From the NCBI RefSeq assembly GCF_041146795.1, contig NC_135176.1, positions 23,561,786-23,625,785 of the forward strand: DNA of 64,000 nt, read 5' to 3'. This stretch comes from Maylandia zebra. Taxonomy: Eukaryota; Chordata; Actinopteri; Cichliformes; Cichlidae. The notes below the pieces were generated by a model that saw nothing but the letters and a program-made list of their open reading frames with translations, had not been told where the DNA came from and ran no database searches. Made by a program: the position numbers and the translations under genes. Below, piece by piece: positions 49,568-64,000 of this stretch; position 1 is the first letter of the stretch, and every line of letters starts with the position of its first letter.

Positions 49568-52500
49568 GTGGCAAGATGGCGCCGGTGTGTGTGGCTGCTC
49601 GTCTGTCACTGCCAAGTTTGTTCCTGTTTATGTTATTTTTAATTTGTGTCATCCATGAAACAAAGTCTCTGCTGAGGTATGATCGCCAGACACTATTGGA
49701 CCTCAAACCTGTGGTCCAAAATATTGTGTCCTTTGGAGCTGGTGGGCAGCAACCCCTGCCCCCATTTGCATCGGAAACCCCGGGTTACCTGTACCGGGTT
49801 CCCACGCTACCTTCCCGGCGAAAGCGTCCTCGTCGCCGGGGTAAACGAAGCGGTCGCTTGGTAAAGCTAAAGGTTTACCTAAAGAATTATTCTGCTGTTT
49901 TCCGACCAGTGCATGGATTCTTGCCAAGGCTGTTTGCGTCTCGGCGTTTTCTGGATCCTGTTGATGCCTGTTTGGTGCCTGTGGTCGGCTTTGATGATCA
50001 TGCTCCTCGGCCTCGCTGCCCATGCCCTCCCAGGCTAAACCTCCGCTGTCAACATTATCGGAATCTGAGATCGCTGCGGCGGGTTTCTGGACCCCCTGAA
50101 CCCCGAGCGCCAACTCCAGCTCCCGCTAGGATTGGCCTGGTGAACGCCAGATCACTTTTAAACAAAACTTTTATTCTTCGGGACTTCTTCAGTTCCCGTG
50201 ATCTGGATTTTCTGTGTGTGACTGAGACGTGGCTGAGTGTTGGTGAGTCCAGTGTTCTATCTGAACTTTTACCTGTGGATTGTTGCTATTTTAACTCGCC
50301 ACGGACGTCAGGCAGAGGTGGAGGCACAGTGACTGTTTACAAAAAGGATTTTAAATGTAAGCAGTGTTTTCTACAGCCTTCGTTCTCCAGCTTTGAACTT
50401 ACCTCATTTGAGGTGAGTCGTACAAACCCGATTTTCTGCGCTGTCATCTATCGCCCCCCGAAATACAATAAGAACTTCATAAACGACTTTTCTGATTTTT
50501 TAGCTGGGATTATGCCCAACTATGATAGTGTTCTTATTGTTGGAGATTTTAATATACATGTATGCTGTCCTGATAAGCCACTGGTAAAGGACTTTTTAAG
50601 CCTTATTGACTCTTTTAGCCTGGTACAGTCAGTACGTGGCCCTACACATGAGCACGGACACACACTGGACCTTGTTCTGTCATATGGTCTGCCTGTCACT
50701 GACTTGGAGATTTGTGACTGTGCACTCTCAGATCATATGCCTGTGTTATTCAACGTTGGTTTGACATATACCGCAGTTAAACCTGGCGCTGCTACTCGGT
50801 GCTGTCGGGTTATTAACCCCGCCACTGCTGCGCAGTTTTCTGCTGCTTTTAATCAGCTCGGCGGGCCTTCTGACTTTGTTTCCTCTGACACATAAGACCT
50901 ACATTCCTGGTTTAATTCTTGCTGTCAAAAAATCATGGACTCTGTGGCTCCTTTAAAAACCAGGCAGCTTAAGGCTAAACCTGAGCCTTGGTTTAATGAG
51001 AGCAGTCGTGCTGTTAAGAGGGAATGTCGTCGAGCAGAACGGAGGTGGAAAAAGGATAAACTGCATGTATCATTTCAAATTCTCAAAGACTGCTGGCATC
51101 GCTACCAGAACACTGTTAAAGAGGCAAAAAGGGAATATTTTGCAAATATTATTTCTTCCAACTGTCATAACCCACGCGTGTTATTTAGGACCATTGACAC
51201 TGTTCTTAATACTCCTTTGAATGTCTGTTTGGAAGTTTCTCCTGAGATTTGCAATGATTTTCTGAACTTTTTTATTGAAAAGGTTGTCACCATCAGGGCT
51301 CTTATCACAGCTCCTGACTCTGACCCCTCTGTCTCTGTCCCTTGCGCTGCTGTTTTCACTCAGTTTGAGCTTGTGACGCTCTCCTCTTTAGAGGATGTGG
51401 TTCGCCATATTAAGCCCACAGGTTCCCCACGGGATCCTGTCCCTCCACAATTCTTTAAAGAAATTTTTCCTAGTATACAACAGTATGTCCTTGACATTAT
51501 TAACAGCAGTCTGTCTTCTGGTGTGGTTCCTGCAAATTTCAAACATGCAGTAGTACAGCCACTGCTTAAGAAACCTGGCCTTGATCACACAGTTTTAGCG
51601 AACTATAGGCCTATTTCCAAGCTGCCTTTAGTCTCCAAGGTTTTAGAGAAAATTGTTTTTAGTCAACTGAAAGATTTTCTAGATGAAAATGGAATCTTTG
51701 AGGTTTTTCAGTCAGGTTTTAAAACCCTTCACAGCACAGAATCTGCATTACTAAGGGTTTTTAATGACATCCTTCTGGCATGTGATTCTGGTAACCATGT
51801 TGTTCTTGTCTTGCTTGACCTAACTGCTGCCTTTGACACAGTAGACCACAATATTTTAATTTCTCGATTACATGATGTAGTGGGTATTGGTGGCACTGCA
51901 CTCAATTGGTTTAGGTCTTATTTGTCAGATAGAACTTTCTCTGTCAGCCTTCTCGGTTACGAATCGTCTTCTGCTCCTCTGTCATGTGGTGTCCCACAGG
52001 GCTCAATTTTAGGGCCACTGCTCTTTTCTCTGTATCTACTGCCTCTGGGTTCTATCCTTAGAAGGCATGGGATCTCATTTCACTGTTATGCCGATGACTG
52101 CCAAATTTATTTGACACTAAAACGCAAGGATGCCATCTCCATAAAACCTCTCTTGACATGTCTAGATGACATTAAAGCTTGGTTGGCTCGAAACTTTTTA
52201 AATTTTAATAAAAAGAAAACAGAAGTGTTGGTGTTTGGACCCAGTGGTCCCTGTGAGTCCTCCTCTGTTGTTTTAGGATCCCTGGAAGTCTATTTTAAAT
52301 CTGTTGTTACTGACCTTGGTTTTAAGTTGGACAGTGATTTTAAATTGGACAACCAAATCAGAGCAGTGGTGAAGTCCAGTTTTTATCATTTAAGGCGACT
52401 GGCAAGACTAAAATCTTTTCTTTCGAGGCAGCACCTTGAAACAGTGATCCATGCTTTTATTTCTTCCCGCCTGGACTACTGTAACTCACTTTATGTGGGG

Positions 52501-53107
52501 GTCAGTCAGTCATTGCTCTCACGTCTGCAGCTGGTTCAAAATGCGGTTGCACGACTCCTAACAGGAACTCGAAAAAGAGAGCATATAACCCCCGTGCTGG
52601 CCTCTCTGCACTGGCTGCCTGTGTCTTTTAGAGTTAATTTTAAAATTCTTATGTTTGTTTTTAAATGCCTACACAGTCTTGCCCCGCCTTACCTCTCTGA
52701 GCTTCTTCATCCCCACATACCCTGTCGGTCTCTCAGGTCAGCTGACCAGCTGCTCCTGGAGGTACCGAGATCCAGGAGGAAGCTCAGAGAGGACAGGGCC
52801 TTCTCTATTGTGGCTCCAAAATTATGGAATAATTTGCCCATGCATGTTAGAGAGGCCCCTTCACTGTCCACTTTTAAATCACGTCTTAAAACCCACTTTT
52901 ATTCCTTGGCTTTTAACCTCAGTGAGACTTAGTTTCTTTTTTAATGCAGTAGTTATTTAATTAATGATTTCACTCTTCTTTTATTTGTTTTTTATTTATA
53001 TCTCATGTAATTTTATTTTACAGTTCCAATGTACAGCACTTTGTGTCAGCTGTGGTTGTTTTAAAGTGCTTTATAAATAAAGTTGATGATGATGATGATG
53101 ATGATGA
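49568..53107 (+). mobile_element. Near full-length L2-type LINE
   Basis: The unit starts near 'gcaagatggcgccggtg' and ends with AATAAA followed by a (GAT)n tail at 53086-53107, preceded by 'ttaaagtgctttataaataaa', the usual 3' end of fish L2 elements. It lies antisense to fstl4 inside a large intron. Its 5' boundary is inferred from the start codon context. No clear target duplication was seen, as is common for L2. Confidence 0.75.
49576..52932 (+). pseudogene. L2 ORF2: APE endonuclease and reverse transcriptase, one nonsense codon
   Basis: A single frame of 1,119 codons runs from ATG 49576 to TAG 52930-52932, interrupted only by TAA at 50893-50895. An N-terminal region with a hydrophobic start (LFLFMLFLICVI) and a basic patch (RRKRPRRRGKR) precedes the endonuclease. 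There NARSLLNK, CVTETWL, IVGDFNIH, HTLDLVLS and LSDHMPV mark the catalytic motifs. The reverse transcriptase shows [47 protein letters not shown] and [10 protein letters not shown], and the post-RT segment [17 protein letters not shown] follows. The stop lies between the two domains. An alternative ATG at 50935 opens the RT part alone. The copy is young but disabled as read. Confidence 0.9.
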
Positions 53108-53357
53108 GATTTCTGGTGAGCTGTTTGGGAATAGGATGTAGACTGGCTGGCCACTTTGTTAGTTACACTTGTTCAACTACTCAATAATACAAATACTGAA
53201 TCAGCCAATCACATGACAGTAAGTCAGTGTAGGTAGGTACCGGTATGTCGTTATTGCCAAGATGACATGCTGAAGTTTAAACTGAGCATTAGAATGGGAA
53301 TGAAAGAGGATTTAACAGATTCTGAATGTGACATGATTGCTTGTGCCAGACAAGCAG

Positions 53358-53365
53358 GAGGATAC
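53358..53365. repeat. Left target-site duplication of hAT MITE
   Basis: GAGGATAC, identical to 54229-54236. Confidence 0.85.
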
Positions 53366-54228
53366 TAAGGCTGGGTATCGTCACTGATTTCTAGAATCTA
53401 ATCGATTCGGGGAAATTTTGCCTCAGACAGTCAGAAATATTGTAATTCTGATCACTTATCAGTACATATCCATATTTTTATATCTATAAAAAGAAAGCTG
53501 ACACTTGTGAGACTTCATCAGATGTGTACGCATTACAGCAGATGTCTTTGTGTCAAAGTAACAGAGAATAAAACACAGAAAAACATGAAGGAGATTTGAT
53601 AGCTGCCTTAAAAATATTCTGCAGTAGAACAAAAACGAAAGAAAAGCATTAATCAACATCTGAACATTACCTGATGCTGCTGAAGTGAAGCAGAGCAAAG
53701 TTACAGAGGTTTTATTAAAGACACAGCTAAGCATTTTGCAATTTTGCGTAATTTTAAAAAGTTAAAAAAAAAGAAAAACAGTGGCCGACAGCGCTGCACA
53801 CAACGGTAGACTGGTGTGTAATAATAAGCAAGTGAATAATGCAGAAAACAGAGATTTTTAGATGGGAAACTATTCCTGAGAGAGAGAGACGGAGAGCTCT
53901 GCAGGAAGTATGATTTTATTGTGGAATAAAACAGCAAAAGTAAGACGGAATTCATGACGATGCTTATGTGAAGTGAAATGTGAAGCATAGTTTGGATCTT
54001 CTTTTGCTGCTGGTTCAGTCAATATCGTTTGGAGAGAGATAAAACCTGCAGCTTCAGAATCCAGCGCAAAAAAAAGACGTAAACACAGTTGTTGAAATTT
54101 TGGGAGGTTTAACCTGACATTCTGGCGTTTCGGGCAAAATACATTTATATTTAAAAATTGATTCAGGATTTTAATGAATCAATATCACATTATCCAAGCG
54201 ATAAATCGATAATCAAAACCCACCTCTA
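53366..54228. mobile_element. hAT MITE with perfect 8-bp target duplication
   Basis: The left end reads TAAGGCTGGGTATCG and the right end, reverse-complemented, TAGAGGTGGGTTTTGA. GAGGATAC is duplicated exactly on both sides. Subterminal 'aatcgat' words (attctaatcgattcgg, cgataaatcgataatc) are typical of this fish hAT group. Its 863 bp contain no transposase frame. Confidence 0.85.
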
Positions 54229-54236
54229 GAGGATAC
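54229..54236. repeat. Right target-site duplication of hAT MITE
   Basis: GAGGATAC, identical to 53358-53365. Confidence 0.85.
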
Positions 54237-55116
54237 ATCTGCAGCAACTGCACAATGCTGTTGTGTAAGTAAATAAGTAAATGCTTATTAGCTACATGTA
54301 AATCCAACACATTTTTAGAAAAATATAATATTAAATATCTTATTGAAGTATCACACATGAAAGTCTGTAATAAAAAAAAGGCAAGGCTGTTAATCCAAAC
54401 CTAACCCTGCCCTGAGTTTCTAGTGGAGTGCTATCGAGTACAGATGGGTTACTAAGACCTGCATACTGGCCTTTAAGCTAACAAATCCACAGAATTAATG
54501 TTCTTTCTCACCAAATTTGCAAAGGGTTAGACATGTGGAGATGGCGGGACCCTTTTACAGTGTGTGGGGTCCTCTCTCTTCAGTGGTCAAGTAAAAAAAA
54601 AAAAAAAAAGTCACTGCTGCATTATGTTTTTATTTTGACGGCAGTTACAGAGATGTTTAGTTTGTTTGTTCTGTTTGATGTTTTTTCTGGTTTCAGAACA
54701 ATGAAAGGGTGTCCTGATTTACTCCCTATACTCAAAGATCTTGAAGTTAAAGGACAAAATGCCCGAGATTTTAAAAGATAATTGCATGTTTCCCTTATAT
54801 AAACACCTGGTACCTCATAGTCATTCTTTGTATTATGGTGTAAGAAACTAATACCTTTTTACTGACTGCGAGATACTTTTATGTTCTACCATGGCATGAT
54901 GAATGCATGCCACACCTACTATAAAAAAGTGATGGAGAATACACTGAGTGGCATTCTTCTACCTCACACGTAATTTGATTTTAAAACACATCTGCTCAGC
55001 AGTGACAAACACCACCATCCTGAAATCTATTTAGTAAAATATAGAGGAAGCCTGAAACTCACCTATAGGTCACTCATTAGCTAATGGGCACTTTTTGTGT
55101 ATCTTCTTCTTATTTA

Positions 55117-56762
<1,646 letters not shown>

Positions 56763-56789
56763 CTTCTTCTCTCCACAGAATGTTTGCAA
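56763..56789 (-). CDS. fstl4: fstl4 27-nt microexon
   Basis: Between acceptor gattgtgcag and donor gtaatac lie 27 nt. With one base from the upstream exon (C) and two from the downstream exon (GG) they read LANILWREEG. This restores the continuous FSTL4/5 sequence [20 protein letters not shown]. Without it the protein would lack a segment I remember as conserved in FSTL5. Both flanking introns are phase 1 and the length is a multiple of three, so skipping would delete nine residues in frame, leaving CGG (Arg) at the join. Confidence 0.88.
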
Positions 56790-60606
<3,817 letters not shown>

Positions 60607-60631
60607 CAGTTTTTGCTCGTTGCTTGAACAC
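60607..60631 (+). repeat. Left terminal inverted repeat
   Basis: Begins CAGTTTTTGCTCGTTGCTTG and matches the reverse complement of 63033-63057 at 23 of 25 positions. Confidence 0.9.
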
Positions 60632-60996
60632 TATAAACCCATGCTTATACTAAAGTAACACAACTTGAAGCTTTTGTTACCATACCTCAAACACATGTAC
60701 CCATACCTTAAACAAAAGTGCTGCTTTGCACTCTGGTTGCAATTATGCAACACACTTACTCCTTTATGCAACACACATGGTCCTGCATACTACACTCTAT
60801 TTCATACATAAGACACTTCGTTCAAAAATGAAATTTCAGGGTGCCATTTGGAAAACACATGTATCCAAAATACAAAACACATCGGGTAATTGCAACCACT
60901 CAAATATACACCTGAAGGCACTTACTTGCAAAACTGAACACCAATTAGCCAACCACAAAAAGCCCTCAGTTTAGCCAATTCAAGAACTTTGCAAGC

Positions 60997-62567
60997 ATGG
61001 ATGGAGGGAGAGCAAGAGGAAGAGGAGGAGGAGGTCAAAGAGGCCATGCACGGACCCATATTTCTGATGATATAAGAGCAACTTTGGTGGACCATGTCAT
61101 CAACCACGGCCTGACTATGAGGGAAGCTGGGCAGAGAGTCCACCCACATCTAAGCCGCTTCACAGTGGCATCTGTAATAAGAAAATTCCGACTAGAAAAC
61201 AGGTCTGTCTTCATCTCACTGCCTTCTACTCTACTCAGATGGTTTTCATAGTACTGTTCTACAGTTACCATATCAAGTGTACAGGGTATTGCAGGGTGCT
61301 AATGCTCCTTTTGCAGCCAAAGTGGTAGTTTCTGTGAAACATACCATGATTACTTATATTGAAGTACAGTGTTGTACAGTGGATGATACAGTATATACAG
61401 TGAAGTACTGTAAGAAAAATAAGCAAACCGATGACAATATGTGGTTGTATTTCTCTAGAATGACTCGAAGACCTTCTGGGGGAGGACGCCAACGCCTGTT
61501 CACACAACGGCAGGAACTTGCTGTTGTGGACCTAGTGAGGGCAGACAATGCCATCCGTCTCCACCAGCTACGACGGAAAATACTTGCAGACAGGCGAGTG
61601 TTCAGCAACATAGACCATGTGAGCATCACCACCATCAGACGCATCTTGGGTAAACACAGCATCACCATGAAGCAGCTCTACAGAGTCCCATTCGAGAGGA
61701 ACAGTGACAGGGTCAAAGGACTTCGAGCTGAATATGTACGGGTACGTGTAACTGTCCCTTACATTTACAATAGAGTATTGGTGAAGTCCAGTAGCAGCTG
61801 AATATGTACCATATCAGTACCACATGGATCCATTCTGAGAGCTACACAGGTACCTGTGTGATGGGGTGAGGGTGCTGTATGTGTAGCACTGTAGTACAGT
61901 GATATGTTCCCCTTTTTTTCAGAGAATCTTGGCCATGGATGGAGCTGCACAGCCTCATGAATACATTTTCATTGATGAAGCTGGATTCGACCTGAGCAAA
62001 ACAAGACGACGGGGTCGTAATGTAATTGGCCAAAGGGCAATTGTGCACGTCCCAGGGCAGCGCGGGGGAAACATCACATTATGTGCCGCCATATGCCTTC
62101 GAGGGCTTCTGCACCATCATGCAATACTAGGTCCATACAATAGCCAACACATACTCACATTTCTAGATGCTCTCCATGATATAGTTGTACAGAACAGACC
62201 AGATCAGCCCAGGTTTGTGGTGATATGGGATAATGTCAGTTTCCATCGGGCTGCTCTGGTCCAGGCCTGGTTCTCCAACCAAAGTCAACTTGAAGTGGTA
62301 TGCTTGCCCCCTTACTCACCATTTTTAAACCCTATAGAGGAATTTTTTTCGGCTTGGAGATGGCGTGTATATGACCGCCAACTACATGCCCGCATGCCTC
62401 TTCTGCAGGCAATGGAACAGGCCTGCGGCGACATTCAGGTGACAGCAATCCATGGATGGTTTTGACATGGAAGAGGATATTTTCCCCGGTGCCCAGCGGG
62501 AGAAGACATTGCTTGCGATGTTGATGAGGTCCTGTGGCCAGACCCCAACAGACGGCGGGATCCATGA
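60997..62567 (+). pseudogene. Intron-containing DDE transposase, late nonsense codon
   Basis: Exons 60997-61202, 61459-61741 and 61923-62567 join in frame across GT-AG introns of 256 and 181 bp. Residues 1-20 are Arg/Gly-rich. A helix-turn-helix follows (TMREAGQRVHPHLSRFTVAS), then a second DNA-binding segment (LHQLRRKILADRRVF, TTIRRILGKHSI). The catalytic core shows IDEAGF (D181), WDNVSFH (D266) and PPYSPFLNPIEEFF (E302), a DD35E spacing within the IS630/Tc1/mariner superfamily. TGA at 62463-62465 (codon 344) truncates the product. The same frame then continues for 33 codons (PRCPAGEDIACDVDEVLWPD) to TGA at 62565-62567. The lost tail lies beyond the DDE triad. Whether the 343-residue form works is unknown. 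Confidence 0.85.
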
Positions 62568-63032
62568 GCCCACGTATGCACAATTGTCATGATTTTTTGT
62601 TTACAGTATAGTGTTTTTTCTATTACTGTATTATGGGGTTTTTTTTGTTTTGGTTTTTTTTGCTTTATCTGAATTCATGGTACTGCAATGTACAATATTG
62701 AGTAGGTCTATTTGCTTTTTTGGTTGTTTGCAAATGTGTCTCCTGAAAATATGCCTTCTGAATGAACAATGGAAATCAAAGACTGCAGTGCTTTATATAA
62801 AGTAGATTAGTGTGTTCCTCCTGCTCTGTAAGTGTTTGCATATGATGCAAGTATGTGTCATTTTGTCAACAGAGTTACATTTTGACAAAGGAATGTTAGG
62901 TTTTGATAGCAGAGTTTAGGTTTTGAGAGTAGAGTTTCAATTTGGTGCAGATGTGAATGGTATATTTCCCAGTGTTGTGTCATGTTTACTTGTGTTTAGG
63001 GTTTTGGCACAATGAGCAAAGTTTTGCAAAAT

Positions 63033-63057
63033 GTGTTCAGGCAACGGGCAAAAACTG
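63033..63057 (-). repeat. Right terminal inverted repeat
   Basis: Reverse complement begins CAGTTTTTGCCCGTTGCCTG. A TA follows at 63058-63059. Confidence 0.9.
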
Positions 63058-63142
63058 TAATAGTATTCAATCAAAATAATATACATTTATTATCCCACTA
63101 TCCAACAACAGGTGTCCTAAATTAACAGTACTGGTTAATTTG
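63058..63142. other. Short spacer between transposon and hAT copy
   Basis: AT-rich intron sequence. It starts with the right TA duplication of the transposon. Confidence 0.5.
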
Positions 63143-64000
63143 ACCAAAAATATTTATCACGATATACATTTGAAAATTTGCGCTGACGATATAATTGACA
63201 CTAGACAAAATACTTTACAACTCCTCAACTTTATTAGTGCAAAAAACAAACAAACATCAATGTATTTTACTTAACCAAGCAGCTGTTTTTTATGTGCATT
63301 AAAGTTATATAAAAGTTTAACAGTGCAAATGCAAATTCCTTGCTGACAGTTTAACCAAAAGGCATTTCCAGTGGAAACTGGCCGACATATCCTCAGCATA
63401 ACCATGTTTAATATCCACAAAACTTAAAAAGAGGTTATACACACACAATACAGTAATATTATGTTGAAGCGCAGTACGTATCACTCCGCGAGGTGCCTGC
63501 CTACGATAGCCGTAATGCTCCGACAATCCATCAAAGTGCTGCGGGTTCGTAGCTTAGCAAAGTCGTACTAAAACATTTGACAGATTTTCGAGCGCCATGT
63601 ACCACATAAAATCGTTTCGAGGTCAGTAAACACAACCAGAATTCATACATAAAGCACACGGGATTATAATCTGTCGATTTTCAGAAAAATCAAAGGATTG
63701 ATTTTAAGTGTGCCGTATTTTCAAAAAAACACGGTAATAACGACGGCCCGCTAGCATGCTCTACCAAAAATAGTGCTTTGTTGTGTATCTGACGGATGAA
63801 AGCCAAACCAGTTCCACACCACTGAAGTTGCAGCATTTTTACAAACCAGTTCTGGTTCATCCGTTTCATTCAACGATCTGCTTTCGCTCTTCTCATTCTC
63901 CGTCGCCGCCATGCTTTTTCCGCCATGTGCGTATGAAAACAAAGGCACTGCGCATGCGGGTTTTACCCATATTCTATCACAATATTTCATTTTCTAATCG
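63143..64000. mobile_element. Second hAT composite copy, cut by window end
   Basis: From 'gaccaaaaatatttatcacg' the sequence follows the hAT copy at 11.29 kb, and from 63735 to the end it follows 14.79-15.02 kb ('aataacgacggc', 'gtatctgacgga', 'caaaggcactgcgcatgcg'). The hAT left terminus is missing or diverged. Between the two parts lies a pogo-like fragment. Confidence 0.7.
63436..63734 (-). mobile_element. pogo-like fragment inside the second hAT copy
   Basis: The minus strand matches the first half of the 23239-23854 element: the terminal CCGTGTTTTTTTGAAAATAC, then 'gtgtgctttatgtatgaatt', 'gacatggcgctcgaaaatct'-like sequence and 'ttcaacataatattactgta'. It ends at TA at 63735-63736 and is truncated on the other side at 'ttatacacacac'. 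Confidence 0.65.

Larger units (their letters stand above)
53140..54270 (+). mobile_element. Internally deleted Tc1-like transposon split by a hAT MITE
   Basis: The left part (53140-53365) has the terminal region 'tggccactttgttagttaca' and a transposase start reading RMGMKEDLTDSECDMIACAR, matching the HTH region of a fish Tc1-type family (from memory KKGDLSDFERGMVVGARRAG). After the MITE, 'atctgcagcaactgcacaatgct' (54237 onward) belongs to the C-terminal coding end of the same family. The central transposase is therefore missing. Confidence 0.5.
60607..63057 (+). mobile_element. Tc1/mariner-type DNA transposon, complete ends
   Basis: Inverted terminal repeats of 25 bp (60607-60631 and 63033-63057) differ at two positions and begin CAGTTTTTGC. 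Both outer sides carry TA (60605-60606 and 63058-63059), the Tc1/mariner target duplication. The 2,451-bp element encodes one spliced transposase in plus orientation, antisense to fstl4. It lies in the intron upstream of the last Ig exon. Confidence 0.9.

Noticed and set aside
49703..50113. 136-codon minus-strand frame
   Set aside because: It is antisense to the L2 ORF and has no motif of its own.
61035..61668. Minus-strand frames of 78-104 codons
   Set aside because: They are antisense to the transposase exons.

Overview
The window looks like a piece of a ray-finned (teleost, probably percomorph) fish genome. It is AT-rich and intron-dominated. One recognisable vertebrate gene sits among typical fish mobile elements: Tc1-like, hAT, pogo/Tigger-like, L2/CR1-type LINEs, a tRNA-derived SINE and LTR remnants. 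I see no bacterial, plasmid or CRISPR content.

Host gene: the minus strand from about 60.2 kb down to 35.8 kb holds the last seven coding exons of a follistatin-like gene, best matched to fstl4 (fstl5 is the paralogue to exclude). The exons lie at 60164-60030, 56789-56763 (a 27-nt microexon), 55268-55150, 48198-48049, 42218-42111, 36798-36689 and 36493-35794. All have GT-AG junctions and compatible phases. Together they encode about 448 C-terminal residues: the end of the second Ig domain plus the long C-terminal region. The 5' half of the gene lies beyond 64 kb. A 3' UTR probably runs to about 32.2 kb.

Left part (1-32 kb): mostly unrecognised, probably intergenic sequence. It holds a possible terminal exon of an unknown minus-strand gene (3223-3407) and a series of mobile elements. 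These are a hAT MITE (4098-4762), a three-level nest of hAT > pogo-like > LINE (11278-15065), a 3.3-kb TIR element with a decayed five-exon DUF4806-like gene (15182-18488), a Tc1-like relic split by another repeat (about 21.06-22.27 kb), a SINE split by a pogo-like element (23.07-23.93 kb), a 1.9-kb GC-rich retroposon with a 16-bp target duplication (24056-25959), a solo LTR (27305-27778), a retroelement endonuclease fragment and a second Tc1-like relic.

Right part (36-64 kb): fstl4 introns hold a nearly intact L2-type LINE with one nonsense codon (49.57-53.1 kb), a deleted Tc1-like copy split by a hAT MITE with a perfect 8-bp target duplication (53366-54228), and a small MITE with matching ends (55659-55961). 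They also hold a complete Tc1/mariner-type transposon with two spliceosomal introns in its transposase (60607-63057) and a second copy of the hAT/pogo composite running off the window end.

All boundaries, splice sites and reading frames were read by eye. Family names rest on remembered motifs, not searches.
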